The notes under the pieces: generated by a model
What the model saw: the letters and a program-made list of their open reading frames with translations, nothing else
What the model was told of the DNA's origin: nothing
Databases searched by the model: none
From: Phycisphaerales bacterium
GTDB lineage: Bacteria > Planctomycetota > Phycisphaerae > Phycisphaerales > UBA1924
Direction of reading: 5' to 3'
Length of the DNA: 64,000 nucleotides
Assembly (NCBI GenBank): GCA_016709445.1
Contig: JADJMV010000001.1
Location: 186,001-250,000, forward strand
Part shown: in pieces, positions 44,805 through 55,081 of the stretch
Position numbering within the stretch: position 1 is the first letter of the stretch
Layout of the letters: each line of letters begins with the position of its first letter
Position numbers and translations under genes: made by a program

Positions 44805-45740
44805 ATGTCGGTTTCCTCTTGGATCGCGCTCGCAGCCGCCCTCTGCGCCGCGGCGTGCTGCTCGACCGTCGAGGCGGGATCGGTTCGGGCCGAGCAGCCG
44901 GAAGGCCTCGAACTCAAGCTCGTGACATTCAACGTCCGCTACGGCACAGCCGCCGACGGGGAGGACGCCTGGCCCCACCGTGCGGATATGGCCACCGGCC
45001 TGGTCGGCCGGCTCGACGGCGATGTCATCGGGCTGCAGGAGGCCCTGCGATTCCAGCTCGATGCGTTCGAGGCGGCCATGCCGGGCTATGCCGAAGTCGG
45101 GGTCGGGCGCGACGACGGGGCGACCAAGGGCGAGTACGCGGCCCTCCTCGTCCGCACCAGCCGCTTCGCGATCGACGCCAGCGGCACCTTCTGGCTCAGC
45201 GACACCCCCGAGGCCGTCGCGTCCCGAAGCTGGGGCAACGGCATCACCCGCGTGTGCACCTGGGCGAGGCTCGTCGAGAAGAAGACGGGCGACGCGGTCT
45301 ACGTCTTCAACGTGCACCTCGACCACCAGAGCCAGCCCTCGCGCGAGCGAGCCGCCGAGCTGATCGCCGCGCGCATCGGCGCGCGCGAGCACACCGAGAA
45401 CCCCGTCGTCCTCATGGGCGATTTCAACGCCGGCGAGGCCAACCCCGCCCTGCAATACCTGCGTGGCGAACGCGAGCGGGCGAGCGAGTCCCAGGCCTGG
45501 CCCGAGTACACCCCGCCCCAATCGCCCGCACTCACCGACACCTTCCGCGCCATCCATCCCGACGCCACCGAGGTCGGCACCTTCAACGGCTTCAAGGCCG
45601 GGGCCACCAACGGCGAGAAAATCGACCATATCCTCGTCTCGCCCGGCGCCCACGTCCTCGACGCCGGGATCGACCGGTCCGAAACCGACGGCCGCTATCC
45701 TTCCGACCACTTCGCCGTCTGGGCGAGCGTGCGATTCTGA
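44805..45740 (+). CDS. Exported endonuclease/exonuclease/phosphatase-family protein
   Basis: A 311-residue EEP-fold hydrolase. Signal peptide or lipobox-like N-terminus (ALCAAACCSTVEA) is followed by KLVTFNVRYGT, DVIGLQEALRFQ (metal Glu), VFNVHLDHQSQPSRERAAE, LMGDFNAGEANPAL (Asp-x-Asn) and the final SDHFAVWASVRF (Asp-His pair). All key EEP positions are present. It is a secreted phosphodiesterase or sugar-phosphatase-like enzyme; the substrate is unknown. Its TGA overlaps the ATG of terC by one base, and it is divergent from the SLC13 pair. Confidence 0.9.
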   Translation: MSVSSWIALAAALCAAACCSTVEAGSVRAEQPEGLELKLVTFNVRYGTAADGEDAWPHRADMATGLVGRLDGDVIGLQEALRFQLDAFEAAMPGYAEVGVGRDDGATKGEYAALLVRTSRFAIDASGTFWLSDTPEAVASRSWGNGITRVCTWARLVEKKTGDAVYVFNVHLDHQSQPSRERAAELIAARIGAREHTENPVVLMGDFNAGEANPALQYLRGERERASESQAWPEYTPPQSPALTDTFRAIHPDATEVGTFNGFKAGATNGEKIDHILVSPGAHVLDAGIDRSETDGRYPSDHFAVWASVRF

Positions 45741-46543
45741 TGGAGCACGCCATGGACCTGATCATGCTCGCCCATGCGCCCGTCGGACACGCCGCCGCCC
45801 CCGTCGCGATCTTCTCCCTCTCCGGCCTCGCGGCCCTGGCCACCCTCACCATCCTCGAGGTCGTCCTCGGCATCGACAATGTCGTCTTCCTGGCCATCCT
45901 CACCAACAAGCTCGAACCCAAGCAGCAGGCCACCGCCCGGCGCGTGGGCCTCGGCCTGGCCCTCGTCGCCCGCATCCTCCTGCTCCTGACCATCGGCTGG
46001 CTCATGACCCTGACCAAGCCGCTCTTCACCCTGCTCGACCACGATTTCAGCGGCAAAGACCTGATCCTCCTCGCCGGCGGCGTCTTCCTGCTCACCAAGG
46101 CGACGACCGAGATCTACCACAACGTCGAGGGCGACCACCACGCCGGCTCGCTCCAGAAGAAGACCAACGCCGCCTTCGGCGCCGTCGTCGCGCAGATCGT
46201 CATGATGGACGTCATCTTCAGCCTCGACTCGGTCATCACCGCCGTTGGCATGACCCAGAACATCCCCATCATGATCGCCGCCGTCATCATCGCCATCGGC
46301 ATCATGCTTGCCTTCGCCGGCCCCATCTCCGCCTTCATCGACCGACACCCCTCGCTCAAGATCCTGGCCCTGGCCTTCCTCGTCCTCATCGGCGTGCTGC
46401 TCGCGGCCGACGGCCTCGGCGAGCACCTGCCCCGCGGCTACGTCTACACCGCCATGGCCTTCGCCATCGTCGTGGAGCTGCTCCAGATGCGGGCCGCCAG
46501 GAAGCACGCCGCGCCCAAGAGGCAAGAAGCGGAGCAGTCCTGA
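45740..46543 (+). CDS. TerC-family integral membrane protein
   Basis: A 267-residue TerC/YkoY protein with about seven membrane segments. The hallmark acidic motifs are LEVVLGIDNVVFLAIL and VIFSLDSVITAVGMT, with FLLTKATTEIYHNVEGDHH between them. Family knowledge: TerC proteins export or chaperone metals (manganese) for secreted enzymes and confer tellurite resistance in some clusters. No ter cluster is present. ATG at 45740 overlaps the stop of the EEP gene; the in-frame ATG at 45752 is also possible. Confidence 0.92.
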   Translation: MEHAMDLIMLAHAPVGHAAAPVAIFSLSGLAALATLTILEVVLGIDNVVFLAILTNKLEPKQQATARRVGLGLALVARILLLLTIGWLMTLTKPLFTLLDHDFSGKDLILLAGGVFLLTKATTEIYHNVEGDHHAGSLQKKTNAAFGAVVAQIVMMDVIFSLDSVITAVGMTQNIPIMIAAVIIAIGIMLAFAGPISAFIDRHPSLKILALAFLVLIGVLLAADGLGEHLPRGYVYTAMAFAIVVELLQMRAARKHAAPKRQEAEQS

Positions 46544-46568
46544 CGCGGCGAGCGGTCCCCGCCTGGTC

Positions 46569-46747
46569 ATGGTCGACCCCAACCCCCTCCGAGAGCCGAG
46601 GGACTCCGAGCCGGATGCCTGGGTCTCCCCGGTCCAAGGTTGGCTCGAGCCGATCGACCTCCGCTGCCCGGATTGCAGCCGCCCGATGAAGGGTGTCCCC
46701 GGACCCGCCTGCCCGGAGGGTGGGAGGGATCACGGTCCGTCGGACGA
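46569..46747 (+). pseudogene. Possible remnant of a zinc-ribbon gene
   Basis: A short frame from ATG 46569 encodes DLRCPDCSRPMKGVPGPACP and then EGGRDHGPS. This matches the window's zinc-ribbon class except that the last Cys is Gly (CPEGGR for CPECGR), a change of one base (GGT for TGT). There is no membrane segment, and the frame runs on into the end of the M48 gene, so I close the entry at that boundary. It looks like a decayed copy, but it could be a real small gene or carry a sequence error. Confidence 0.3.
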
Positions 46748-48920
46748 TCACGACGACGCCTTGGCCGCACGGGCCCGGGCCGCGAGTTGCTCCACCCGTT
46801 CAGCGATCTGGGCCAGCTCGCTCAGGATTCGGAAGTGCAGCGAGGAGAACGACTCCACGCATCCGATGGCCGCGGCGTAGACCGCACGCGGGTCGGTCGG
46901 TGCAGGCTCCCGATCGAGAAGATACGCGCCGACACTGACCTCACCGCGGGCGTGGTCGAACGGATACGGCGTGTCGAGGAACGGCAGACGCAGCTCGTGC
47001 AGGCGGCCCCGGGCCTGATCGACCAGCGCAAGGAACCTGGTCACGGCGGGCTGCCTGGACTCGCGCCTGAGCCCGTCGGATACGGCCTCGATCGCGAGGA
47101 TCGTTTGCTGCAGACCGAGCACCGCTCCGTGAGAATGCTCGAGCTGCTGCAGGAGCGGCACAAGCCGAGCTATCCGTTCGCGGAGTTGTGGAGCATCCCC
47201 CATCCGCCGATCCATGGCCGTGTGAAGCACCAGTGAGAGGGCAAGCCGAAGGCGCGTGCCGTTCAGTTCCTGGGCCCTCTCGACCCGGCCCCGGGACTCG
47301 CGGAGCTGCGGGCCGATCTTGAGCCGCTCGGCGTCGACGACCTCCATCTTCGGCGGCGAGACGCCAAACCGCTGCAGTCCCATGCGGATGCCGGCGCCGA
47401 GTGTCGCCTCGGCCCGGTCGAGGTCGTGGGCACGCTTGAGCGCCTCGCACATCCGAGCATGCGCCGCCTCGAGATCCCCGCGATTCGCGTCGAGCTCCTC
47501 GGTGAGATCGACGAGCCGGCGCGCCGCCGCATTCGGTTGATCCGGCGGCGCGAGGTGTGACGGGCCGATCCGTACCGGGTGTTGGAAGTCAAGGAGCCCC
47601 CGAACGAACCTCCGAAGAGCCTCATGAGCCTGCGCCGCATGCTCGCCCTCGGCGATCACGGTCTCCGTCGGCACGAACGTCGCCTGCATGATCTGCTCGC
47701 CCAGATGCTCCTTGAACTCGTCATAGGTGGCGCGGATGCAGGCGGCCCGGAAGTCCCGGAACAGCACCGTCGCCGGCGCATCGATGGTGAAGATCCCCGG
47801 CTCGGCGAGCCGCTCCGCCGCCCGGATCCGATCGCTGGTCCGGGGGTGGGTGGAGAAGATCCGGCGGGAACGTCCGTCCAGATCCGAGAGAATCTCTGCA
47901 CGGAGACCCTCCGGGATCTGCGCCAGTGTGTTCATCGCCAAGCCGGGCAAGCTGTCGGGGAGCCGGCGCTCGCTCCACATCTCTCGAGAGCGGGACAACG
48001 CCCCGTGGGCCGCGACGCCCAGAAGGGTGAGCCGCTCAAAGATCGCGGCGAACTCGCGGGACCCCACGACCGCGATCTCGAAGCGGTCCGCGTCAAACTC
48101 CATACGCCGCGACATGAAGCAACTGATCGCGTGGGCGGTGTACATCAGGCAGCGCAGCAACAGCCGTGTGCAGAACACACAGAACCGCGTCAGCAGGGCG
48201 ATGAGCACCACGGCGCCAACGCCGGATTCGCTCGCCTCCTCGAGAGATTCATCCCAGGCGTCCTCCTCAAACGCCACCCGCGCGAACCAGGCATTGATCC
48301 TGTGGATGACGTACGTCGCGCATCCCGCCACCCTGCGAGAAATGCCCGAACTCGTGCGCCAGCACCCCCGTGAACTGCCGAAGATCGAGACCCGCGACGA
48401 GCGGCAGGCCGATCGTGAGCACCAGGTCGCTCCCGAGCAGGCTCAGGAATCCGCGCCGGAACGACGCGGAGGCATTCACCTCGCAGTCAATCCTGATGCG
48501 TCTGGGGACCGGGGCCCTCACCAAGGCGCACAACTGCTCGATATAGCCCCACAGCAGAGGCTCATCGCTCCGCGAGACCTCGACCCAGACGGGCTCCTCC
48601 GATCGGGGCGCGAAGAGAGGCTTGATCATGAGCAGCACGATCGTCCCCCCGATCACGATGGGCCCGAGGTAGACGAAGATCGCCCCCCGACCGGAGACGT
48701 GCGAGAAGATGCTCACATCGAAGATCGCGTGGAGCACCACCAGACCGCCGATGCACACGATCAGGGCAACGTAGATCAGGGGCAGCGTGACCATCACCAG
48801 GGCCGTCGCAAGCAGCCCGAGGTGGTACGTGGGGCTTCGACGGCGACGCGGAAGCTCGCCCGAGAACGCCCCATTGAGGTTGATCCTGCTATCGCCCCGT
48901 GCCCCGGTGGTCTGTGCCAT
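46748..48920 (-). CDS. M48-family membrane metalloprotease, interrupted by a frameshift
   Basis: Two frames together give about 720 residues. The N-terminal frame (48920 to about 48315) has two or three membrane spans (LLATALVMVTLPLIYVALIV) and ends at the zinc site VLAHEFGHFSQG. The second frame (about 48315-46748) continues ATYVIHRINAWFARVAFEED, with further spans and MSRRMEFDADRFEIAV, which supplies the third zinc ligand Glu. Joining needs minus one or plus two bases near 48310-48330. M48 peptidases are membrane-embedded quality-control proteases (HtpX-like). The C-terminal 450 residues are unlike HtpX and have no known domain. Confidence 0.8.
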
Positions 48921-49062
48921 CGCTGATCCCCCGATCTGCCGCGCTCCACAGTACCAGGGATGTCAAGGGGGCCGGCCGGCGGCCCGCGCCGGCGGGCGAT
49001 CCCCCGGGCCGGTCGTCCGGGGCGTGCCGGGAGCCCGCAAAGACCGGGGCGATCCCCGGCCC

Positions 49063-50705
49063 TCAGTCGGCCCGCCGCGCCACCACCAGCGTCGTGTCGT
49101 CCGGCCGGATCGTCAGCCCGCCCCACTGGCGCAGCTCCCGCAGAATCCGCGAGAGGGCCGCCGGGGCCGAGGTCTCGTGCGGCTTGCCGTGCATGTCCTC
49201 CAGCAGCGCCCGCAGGCGGCCCTTGCCGAACCGCTCGCCGCTGAAGCTCATCACATCGGGCACGCCATCGGTGAACGCAATCAGCAGCTCGCCCGGCTCC
49301 AGCCTTGCCCCCATCGCCCGATAGGTCGCGCCCGCATCGATACCAACCACCAGCCCGTCGATCTCGAGCGCCTCGCACCGCCCGTCGCGCCGCAGGATCA
49401 GCGGCGGCTCGTGCCCCGCGTTCGCGCACACCAGCGACCCGTCCGACGGGTCGAGCAGGCCGTACCACATCGTCGCGAATTCGCTCTCCAGCGAGTCGCG
49501 GCACAGATCGTGGTTCACGAGGGCGAGCACCTGGTCCGGCGGCAGGCCACGCTCGGCATGGGCCCGGAAGCTGGCCCGGACCAGCGACATCAGCATGGCC
49601 GCGGGCACACCCTTGCCCGCCACATCGCCCACCGCCACCGCGATCATCCCGCCCACCTCGAAAAGATCGTAGAAGTCGCCGCCCAGCTCGAAGCTCGGCT
49701 GATACCGGGCCGCCAGCTCGACCCGCGCGTCGTTCGGCAGCGCACGCGGCAGCATCCGCCGCTGCACATCCGCCGCGAGGCGCACCTGCCGCTCCATCTC
49801 CTGATCCCGCTGGCGACGACGGATCAGCCTGGACTGTTGCACCGCCGCCGCGGCCTGCTGGGCGATCGAGCGGAGCAGACGCTTGTCCAACTCGCTGAAC
49901 GCCCTCGGCTCGCGCGAATACACCCGGATCACGCCGATCGGCCGCCCGCGGAACACCAGCCCGGCGCACATGAATCCCCGCAAACCCTCCGTACGCACCT
50001 GCTCGACGATCCGCACCCGACCGTCCGACAGAAGATCCTCGATCGAGACCACCTCGCCCGCCAGCGCCAGCCGATCAAACGTCCGCTTCTGGCTCAACGC
50101 CTCCGGGCTCTCCAGCCACTCGGGGCTCAGACCCCGGGCGGCCGCGAGTTCGAGGTCGCGCTCATCGTCCGACATGATCCCGTCCGCGTCCTCGCGAAGC
50201 AACACCACCGACCCGGCGTCGAGCCCCAGCACCCGCAGGATCGAGGCGAGCGCCTGCTCCACCATCGTCACCACATCGCTCGCACCGACGAGCATGCTCG
50301 ACAGCTCGATCAGCACACCCAGCTCATCCACCGCATGATGCAGCTCGAGGAAGCCGTGGCACCACTCGACCGCCGTCTGCGAGACAAGTGGCAGCAAGGC
50401 GCCCAACCGATCCGGCGCCGCCGCACCACCCGCCACGATCGTGCCAATCGGCGAGCCGCCCACCACCAGCGGCTCGACAATCGTCCTGGCCGCCCGGGGC
50501 AGGCCGTCCTCCGCGGATCCGATCCTCCAGCCATCGGGGCCCGTGGTCACCAAACGGTCGTGCTCGTCCCGCAACTCCACCGCAGCCCCGGAGATCCGAC
50601 CAAGCTCGGCGCACAGCGCGCCAGCGACCCGTCCGTGAGAAAGTCGCGCAGCGTCAACGCCCCCTGGGCAGGCGGAGGGTCTGGCGCGCGCAGGGGATTC
50701 GTCAT
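49063..50705 (-). CDS. RsbU-like PP2C phosphatase with GAF domain, frameshift near the N-terminus
   Basis: About 547 residues. The N-terminal head, read from ATG 50705, is MTNPLRAPDPPPAQGALTLR and then DFLTDGSLAR. It joins the main frame at CAELGRISGAAVELRDEHDR if one base is added near 50614-50620. After that comes a GAF-type sensor (about 145-310, with GLDAGSVVLLREDADGIMSD and FRGRPIGVIRVYSREPR). A helical linker leads to the SpoIIE/PP2C phosphatase (GGDFYDLFEVGGMIAVAVGD, then FTDGVPDVMS and DDTTLVVARR). Family knowledge: such proteins dephosphorylate anti-sigma antagonists in partner-switching pathways. None of those partners is adjacent. Confidence 0.85.
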
Positions 50706-50729
50706 CCGGCCGTGGGTCATCGTCGCGCG

Positions 50730-52412
50730 TCAGCCGCCAGGGGCCGGCGCGGCAGGCGCTTCGGCCGGCGTCGCCCCGGTTTCCATCCACACGCCCCGAA
50801 GCATGGTCGCCAACCGCTGGTCAACCTCATCCCCGTGCGCGGCAAGCGCGTCGAGCCCTTCACGCACCGCTTCGACCCGTCCACGCTGGAATCCCACATA
50901 CGCCAGCAGCAGACCGCTATCGGCGGCCGTCAGCGGGCTCCCGATCCCATCCCGCAGCACCGGTGTGATCTCATCCAGACGCCCGGCCGCGGGCATCAGG
51001 CCCTGCCCATACCGCATCCCCACGATCTCGGGGTGGGCGATGAACAACTGGCGAAGGTTGAGCGCAGCCGAGAGAAACAGCCCCGCCCCCAGCTCCGAAT
51101 GCGCCCGCCCCACCGACGCGTTCACGTCGCCGTCCCGGGAGCTCATCGCGATGATGAACCGCTCCTCGGCGTCGAAGTACCGCTCCTTGGCCAAGAGGTC
51201 CTGAGCGCTCTTCATATACGCCGAGTACCGATCGATGTTGGGAATGTCCGTCGGGATCAGCGAGTCCGTCATGCCGCCCGCCTCGCGGATCTTCCGGAGC
51301 ACCTCCTGATCGAAGCCCTCCACGCTGCCCGGCGTGCTCGTATCGGTCGGCTGGTTCGCGATCGGGGAAGGATCCCCCTCCGCCGGAGGTGGTGCGATCC
51401 CCAACGCCTTCTGGGTCGAGCTCGGCAGGCCCATCAGCAGCCTGCGGATGTCGGTCATGTCCTTCGCCCAGGTCGGCAACCCCGCGCCGCTCGTGTCCGG
51501 GGTCGCGATCCCCGCCTGATCGCGATACCGATTCATCAGCGCGTCATACGCCGTATTCGCCGGCTTGGTCACGCCGGTGGTCCCCGGCGTGCCCGACGTC
51601 CCCGGCCCCGTGGCCGCCGGGTCGTTCTGGATCGGTGTCGCACCCAGCGTCGAAGGCAGGGCGGTGTCGGGCAGCTTCATCGGATTCCGCAGGTCGTCGA
51701 GCGGCACCATCTGCACACCCAGCAACGGCGACGCCGTCTGGCCCGCCGCCTGCTGCGTCGTCTTGTTCAGCATCACACCCACCAGCGTGGGCTGCATTGA
51801 GTGGTCCGCCGTGTAGCTCGAGATCGAGCGCACCGGCTGCAACAACGACGTCCCCGCATCGATCGCCGGCACCATCAAGTCCGGATCGTCCGCCGGGCGC
51901 CGAAGCCCCTGCGAACCCCCGATCGACGAGATGTCGCGACCGAACGGCTGGCTCGGGTCGTCACTCCGCTCCGCACCCCCGGCCCGGGCATACGAGAACT
52001 GCCCCGCCAGCGTGTCCGGCACCCGGCCACCCGTCGTCAGCGCAAACTGGTACTGCAAGGCGTCGGTCCCGCGGATGCCCTGCCCCGCCAACCCCGAGAA
52101 CATGCTATCCCGACGGAAAGCGAACAAATCATCCTCGCCGAGCGACCCGCGAAACTCGAACCGGCTGGGCAACGCATCCGCCCGGAACGACATCCCCATC
52201 GGGGCGTTCCCAGACACGATCGCTTCACGAAACGCCATCTCGCGGAGATACGAGTTCCCCATCGGGTCGCCCGCCCGCGGAGTCGGGACCCGGAACGAGT
52301 TCTCCAGGGCGCGCCCATTCCCCACCGCATTCTGCGCCGCCACGACCGGAACCAAGCCCGCCATCGCGATCAGCACCAACGCCGCGTGATATCGGACCTT
52401 GCGCGAAGCCAT
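50730..52412 (-). CDS. Hypothetical exported protein with TPR-like C-terminal region
   Basis: A 560-residue exported protein of unknown function. Signal peptide (about 1-26, ending VPVVAAQ), then a long region without recognisable domains, rich in Thr, Pro and Gly (PAATGPGTSGTPGTTGVTKP). The last 150 residues look like tetratricopeptide helices (SAQDLLAKERYFDAEERFII, AGLFLSAALNLRQLFIAHPE). Likely a periplasmic or surface protein. It ends 25 bases before the start of the phosphatase gene on the same strand and lies 86 bases after the anti-sigma gene, so it may belong to the sigma operon. Confidence 0.7.
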   Translation of the reverse strand: MASRKVRYHAALVLIAMAGLVPVVAAQNAVGNGRALENSFRVPTPRAGDPMGNSYLREMAFREAIVSGNAPMGMSFRADALPSRFEFRGSLGEDDLFAFRRDSMFSGLAGQGIRGTDALQYQFALTTGGRVPDTLAGQFSYARAGGAERSDDPSQPFGRDISSIGGSQGLRRPADDPDLMVPAIDAGTSLLQPVRSISSYTADHSMQPTLVGVMLNKTTQQAAGQTASPLLGVQMVPLDDLRNPMKLPDTALPSTLGATPIQNDPAATGPGTSGTPGTTGVTKPANTAYDALMNRYRDQAGIATPDTSGAGLPTWAKDMTDIRRLLMGLPSSTQKALGIAPPPAEGDPSPIANQPTDTSTPGSVEGFDQEVLRKIREAGGMTDSLIPTDIPNIDRYSAYMKSAQDLLAKERYFDAEERFIIAMSSRDGDVNASVGRAHSELGAGLFLSAALNLRQLFIAHPEIVGMRYGQGLMPAAGRLDEITPVLRDGIGSPLTAADSGLLLAYVGFQRGRVEAVREGLDALAAHGDEVDQRLATMLRGVWMETGATPAEAPAAPAPGG

Positions 52413-52498
52413 ATGTCACCTCCAGCCCCAGAGTGTATCGGCCTGCCCCACAACTGGAACGCACCGAATCCCGGACCGGTTCGTCCTTCCGTCCCGTT

Positions 52499-53362
52499 TC
52501 AGAACGGACGCACGGTTCTGGGCGAATCCAACGCCGCGACCACCAGCGGGCTGGCCGAATCGTCGGGACACACCAGCACGTAACGAATCCCGTCCACCCT
52601 CCAGAACCGCACGCAATCGCCCCCCTGGCCCTGCGTGTAGGTCACCCCGTCCGCCATCGGCAGCCTGCCATCGTCCGCCTGGACCCACAGGCTCACCAAC
52701 CCGCCGGCCTCACCCAGCCGGAAGCGGATGTGCAGCGCATCCCCCCCGGGCGGGTGACAAAGCCCCGCGTCTACGAAGTGCAGGCCCCGCGATTCCGCCA
52801 CGATCAGGCAGGGCAGAGTCACCTCGTGCCCCACAATCGAAGAAAACTCCGCGGGCACCGAGCCCGCCTCGTGGATCGTGAACTTCGTCTCGATCGAGGG
52901 TCCGCCATCCGTGCACCGGACATGCTCCGCCCGGACAAACCCGGCCAGCGACGCCGCAAAGCGCTGCGAGGGAGGCATCTCCCGACCACCCGGCCGCCAC
53001 ACCAGGAACCCCAGGATCGCCACCAGCCCGATCATCGCCGCCAGAGCGCCATACCGAGTCACCGCGCGCCCGATCCACATGCGGCGCGTCCGCCCCCCGG
53101 CGCCCGATCCACCCCCCTGGCAGCAACTCGCCACGACCCGCTCGCGCAGCCCCGCCGGCGCGCACCCACCCGGGCAACACGCCCGCCCGCACGCCTCCCG
53201 CAGCTTCTGGTCAAACGCCAGCCGCTCGGCGTCCTCGGGGTGCTGGGCCAGGTGCGCCTCGAGCCGTCCCCGCTGCGCCACCGTCAACTCACCATCCGCC
53301 GCCAGGCGCAGCAGCACCGCGATCGAGCACCCGTCCAGGTTGTCGCCTTCCAGATGATTCAC
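52499..53362 (-). CDS. Probable anti-sigma factor with Cys-rich cytoplasmic head
   Basis: A 287-residue protein. The N-terminal region (LRLAADGELTVAQRGRLEAH) matches the anti-sigma head. It is followed by a Cys cluster (CGRACCPGGCAPAG, then VVASCCQGG) and one membrane span (GALAAMIGLVAILGFLVW). An extracytoplasmic beta-rich domain with Cys-Thr-Asp-Gly and SLWVQADDGR follows. The many Cys make a zinc- or redox-sensing head possible. Its ATG overlaps the sigma stop by four bases, as in the first pair of this window. Confidence 0.78.
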   Translation of the reverse strand: MNHLEGDNLDGCSIAVLLRLAADGELTVAQRGRLEAHLAQHPEDAERLAFDQKLREACGRACCPGGCAPAGLRERVVASCCQGGGSGAGGRTRRMWIGRAVTRYGALAAMIGLVAILGFLVWRPGGREMPPSQRFAASLAGFVRAEHVRCTDGGPSIETKFTIHEAGSVPAEFSSIVGHEVTLPCLIVAESRGLHFVDAGLCHPPGGDALHIRFRLGEAGGLVSLWVQADDGRLPMADGVTYTQGQGGDCVRFWRVDGIRYVLVCPDDSASPLVVAALDSPRTVRPF

Positions 53363-53988
53363 TGGCCCAACTCCGGGGCTTGCTCGCGTGCGGCCGCCCG
53401 CTCCCGATACGCCAAACCAAGATCCTCCGCCGCCCCGGGCTCCTCAACCAATCGATCCGCCAGGATCTTCCTCGCCCGGTGCAACCGACTCATCACCGTC
53501 CCGATCGGAATCCCCAGGATCTCGCCGATCTCCCGATACTTCAATCCATCCACCCCCCACATCAGCAACACCTCGCGATACTCCTCCCGAAGCTCCTCCA
53601 CCGCCGTCCGCAGCCGACCATCCACGTGCTCCCAGTCGAAGCTCGCCCGGCTCCACGCCGGCGGCGGCTCGTCCGGCAACGGCCCCTCCGCGGCCTCCGC
53701 GAAGAACTCCCCAACGGCAGTGGGGGCCCGGCTCTGCCGCTTCACCTGCGAATAAAAGAGGTTGTGGCAGATCGTGAACAGCCACGCCCGCATCCCCTCC
53801 GAAGGCGACGAACCCGGCCGCGCCGACGCCGGGTCGAACTGCTCCACCGTCTTCGGGCGCAGGGCCCGCGTGTACGTGTCCTGCACCAGATCCTCCGCCC
53901 GCTCCGGCGACCGGGTCAGGCGCAGCGCCAGCCGATACACCGCGTCGAGGTGCTCCAACGCGAGTTTCTCGAACTCGGCTCGCTGCAT
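53359..53988 (-). CDS. ECF-type RNA polymerase sigma factor (second pair)
   Basis: A 209-residue ECF sigma factor. Region 2 is LDAVYRLALRLTRSPERAED, then LVQDTYTRALR and WLFTICHNLFYSQ; region 4 is EYREVLLMWGVDGLKYREIG, then EILGIPIGTVMSRLHRARK. The linker between them is long and Pro-rich. It heads a minus-strand run with the anti-sigma gene and probably the exported TPR-like gene. A terminator-like hairpin sits about 30 bases upstream of its start codon, which would let read-through be controlled. Confidence 0.92.
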   Translation of the reverse strand: MQRAEFEKLALEHLDAVYRLALRLTRSPERAEDLVQDTYTRALRPKTVEQFDPASARPGSSPSEGMRAWLFTICHNLFYSQVKRQSRAPTAVGEFFAEAAEGPLPDEPPPAWSRASFDWEHVDGRLRTAVEELREEYREVLLMWGVDGLKYREIGEILGIPIGTVMSRLHRARKILADRLVEEPGAAEDLGLAYRERAAAREQAPELGQ

Positions 53989-54016
53989 GGAGAAGGATCC
54001 GGGTCATGCCAAGGGG

Positions 54017-54035
54017 AAAAAGCCCCCGCGGGGCT
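54017..54035 (-). terminator. Terminator-like hairpin in the leader of the second sigma operon
   Basis: On the minus strand AGCCCC, a 3-base loop (GCG) and GGGGCT are followed at once by five T (54017-54021). It lies 29-47 bases upstream of the ATG of the sigma gene at 53988, where transcription of that operon must pass. No minus-strand gene ends before it, since the next gene is divergent. It is therefore more likely an attenuator than a normal terminator, though the stem is only six base pairs. Confidence 0.5.
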
Positions 54036-54278
54036 CGGGTATTCCCCTTCAGGGTATGGAACTAGGGTATCGGGCCCACACGACCCGGCCAAACCCGGGG
54101 CCCCGATCGACCCACTCCGCTCCCGACATGCCCCGGAAACCGCCCCCGCACCGCAAGACGTCAGGCCGCGAAACCAACGATTCCTTCGCCGCGGCCAAGC
54201 CCCGCCCGGACCCGTGAGCCCCAGACCTCCAGCCCCAGACCTCCAGCCCCAGCCCGCTTTCCCAAGGAGACCCGAACC

Positions 54279-55067
54279 GTGCGAAGCCATGAGATCGACT
54301 ACGAACTGATCGGCGACGACATGCAGATGGTCCTCGTCGAGCTCGACCCCGGCGAGACCGTCATCGCCGAGGCCGGCAGCATGAACTACATGGAAGACGG
54401 CATCCGCTTCGAGGCCCACATGGGCGACGGCTCCCAGCCCGACCAGGGCGTCATGAGCAAGCTCTTCTCCGCCGGCAAGCGCGCCCTCACCGGCGAATCC
54501 ATCTTCCTCACCCACTTCACCAACGACGCCTCCCACAAGTCCCGCGTCGCCTTCGCCGCCCCCTACCCCGGCAAGATCCTCCCCATCAATCTCGCCGCCC
54601 AGGGCGGCGAGATCCTCTGCCAGAAAGACTCCTTCCTCGCCGCCGCCAAGGGCACCAACGTCGGCATCGCCTTCACCCGCCGCTTCGGCGCCGGCCTCTT
54701 CGGCGGCGAGGGCTTCATCCTCGAGCGCCTCAAGGGCGACGGCCTGGCATTCCTCCACGCCGGCGGCACCGTCATCGAGCAGAAGCTCGACGGCCAGACC
54801 CTCCGCGTCGATACCGGCTGCCTCGTCGGCTTCACCCCCGGCATCGACTACGCCATCGAACGCGCCGGCAGCCTCAAGAGCATGTTCTTCGGCGGCGAGG
54901 GCCTCTTCCTCGCCACCCTCCGCGGCCACGGCACCGTCTGGCTCCAGAGCCTCCCATTCAGCCGCCTCGCCGACCGAATCCTCGCCAACGCCCCCGCCCA
55001 CGGCGGCCACACCAAAGGCGAAGGCTCAGCCCTCGGCGGCCTCTGGCGCATGATCGACGGAAGCTAA
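54279..55067 (+). CDS. AIM24/TIGR00266-family protein
   Basis: A 262-residue double-psi-barrel-like protein. Family stretches: VLVELDPGETVIAEAGSMNY, GGEILCQKDSFLAAAKGTNV, then RFGAGLFGGEGFILERLKGD, VDTGCLVGFTPGIDYAIERA and MFFGGEGLFLATLRGHGTVW. Homologues include mitochondrial Aim24 and many bacterial proteins of unproven function linked to membranes. The start is GTG at 54279, decided by AAGGAGA nine bases upstream. The C-terminus has a short His/Gly stretch. It is divergent from the sigma operon. Confidence 0.88.
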   Translation: MRSHEIDYELIGDDMQMVLVELDPGETVIAEAGSMNYMEDGIRFEAHMGDGSQPDQGVMSKLFSAGKRALTGESIFLTHFTNDASHKSRVAFAAPYPGKILPINLAAQGGEILCQKDSFLAAAKGTNVGIAFTRRFGAGLFGGEGFILERLKGDGLAFLHAGGTVIEQKLDGQTLRVDTGCLVGFTPGIDYAIERAGSLKSMFFGGEGLFLATLRGHGTVWLQSLPFSRLADRILANAPAHGGHTKGEGSALGGLWRMIDGS

Positions 55068-55081
55068 ATGTCCGCCGCTCT

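Noticed and set aside
40640..46543. A 1967-codon open frame on the plus strand
   Set aside because: Only its last part (from 45740) is real (TerC). The rest lies under the two SLC13 genes and the epimerase on the opposite strand and has low-complexity Arg/Gly/Pro-rich sequence typical of a GC-rich shadow.
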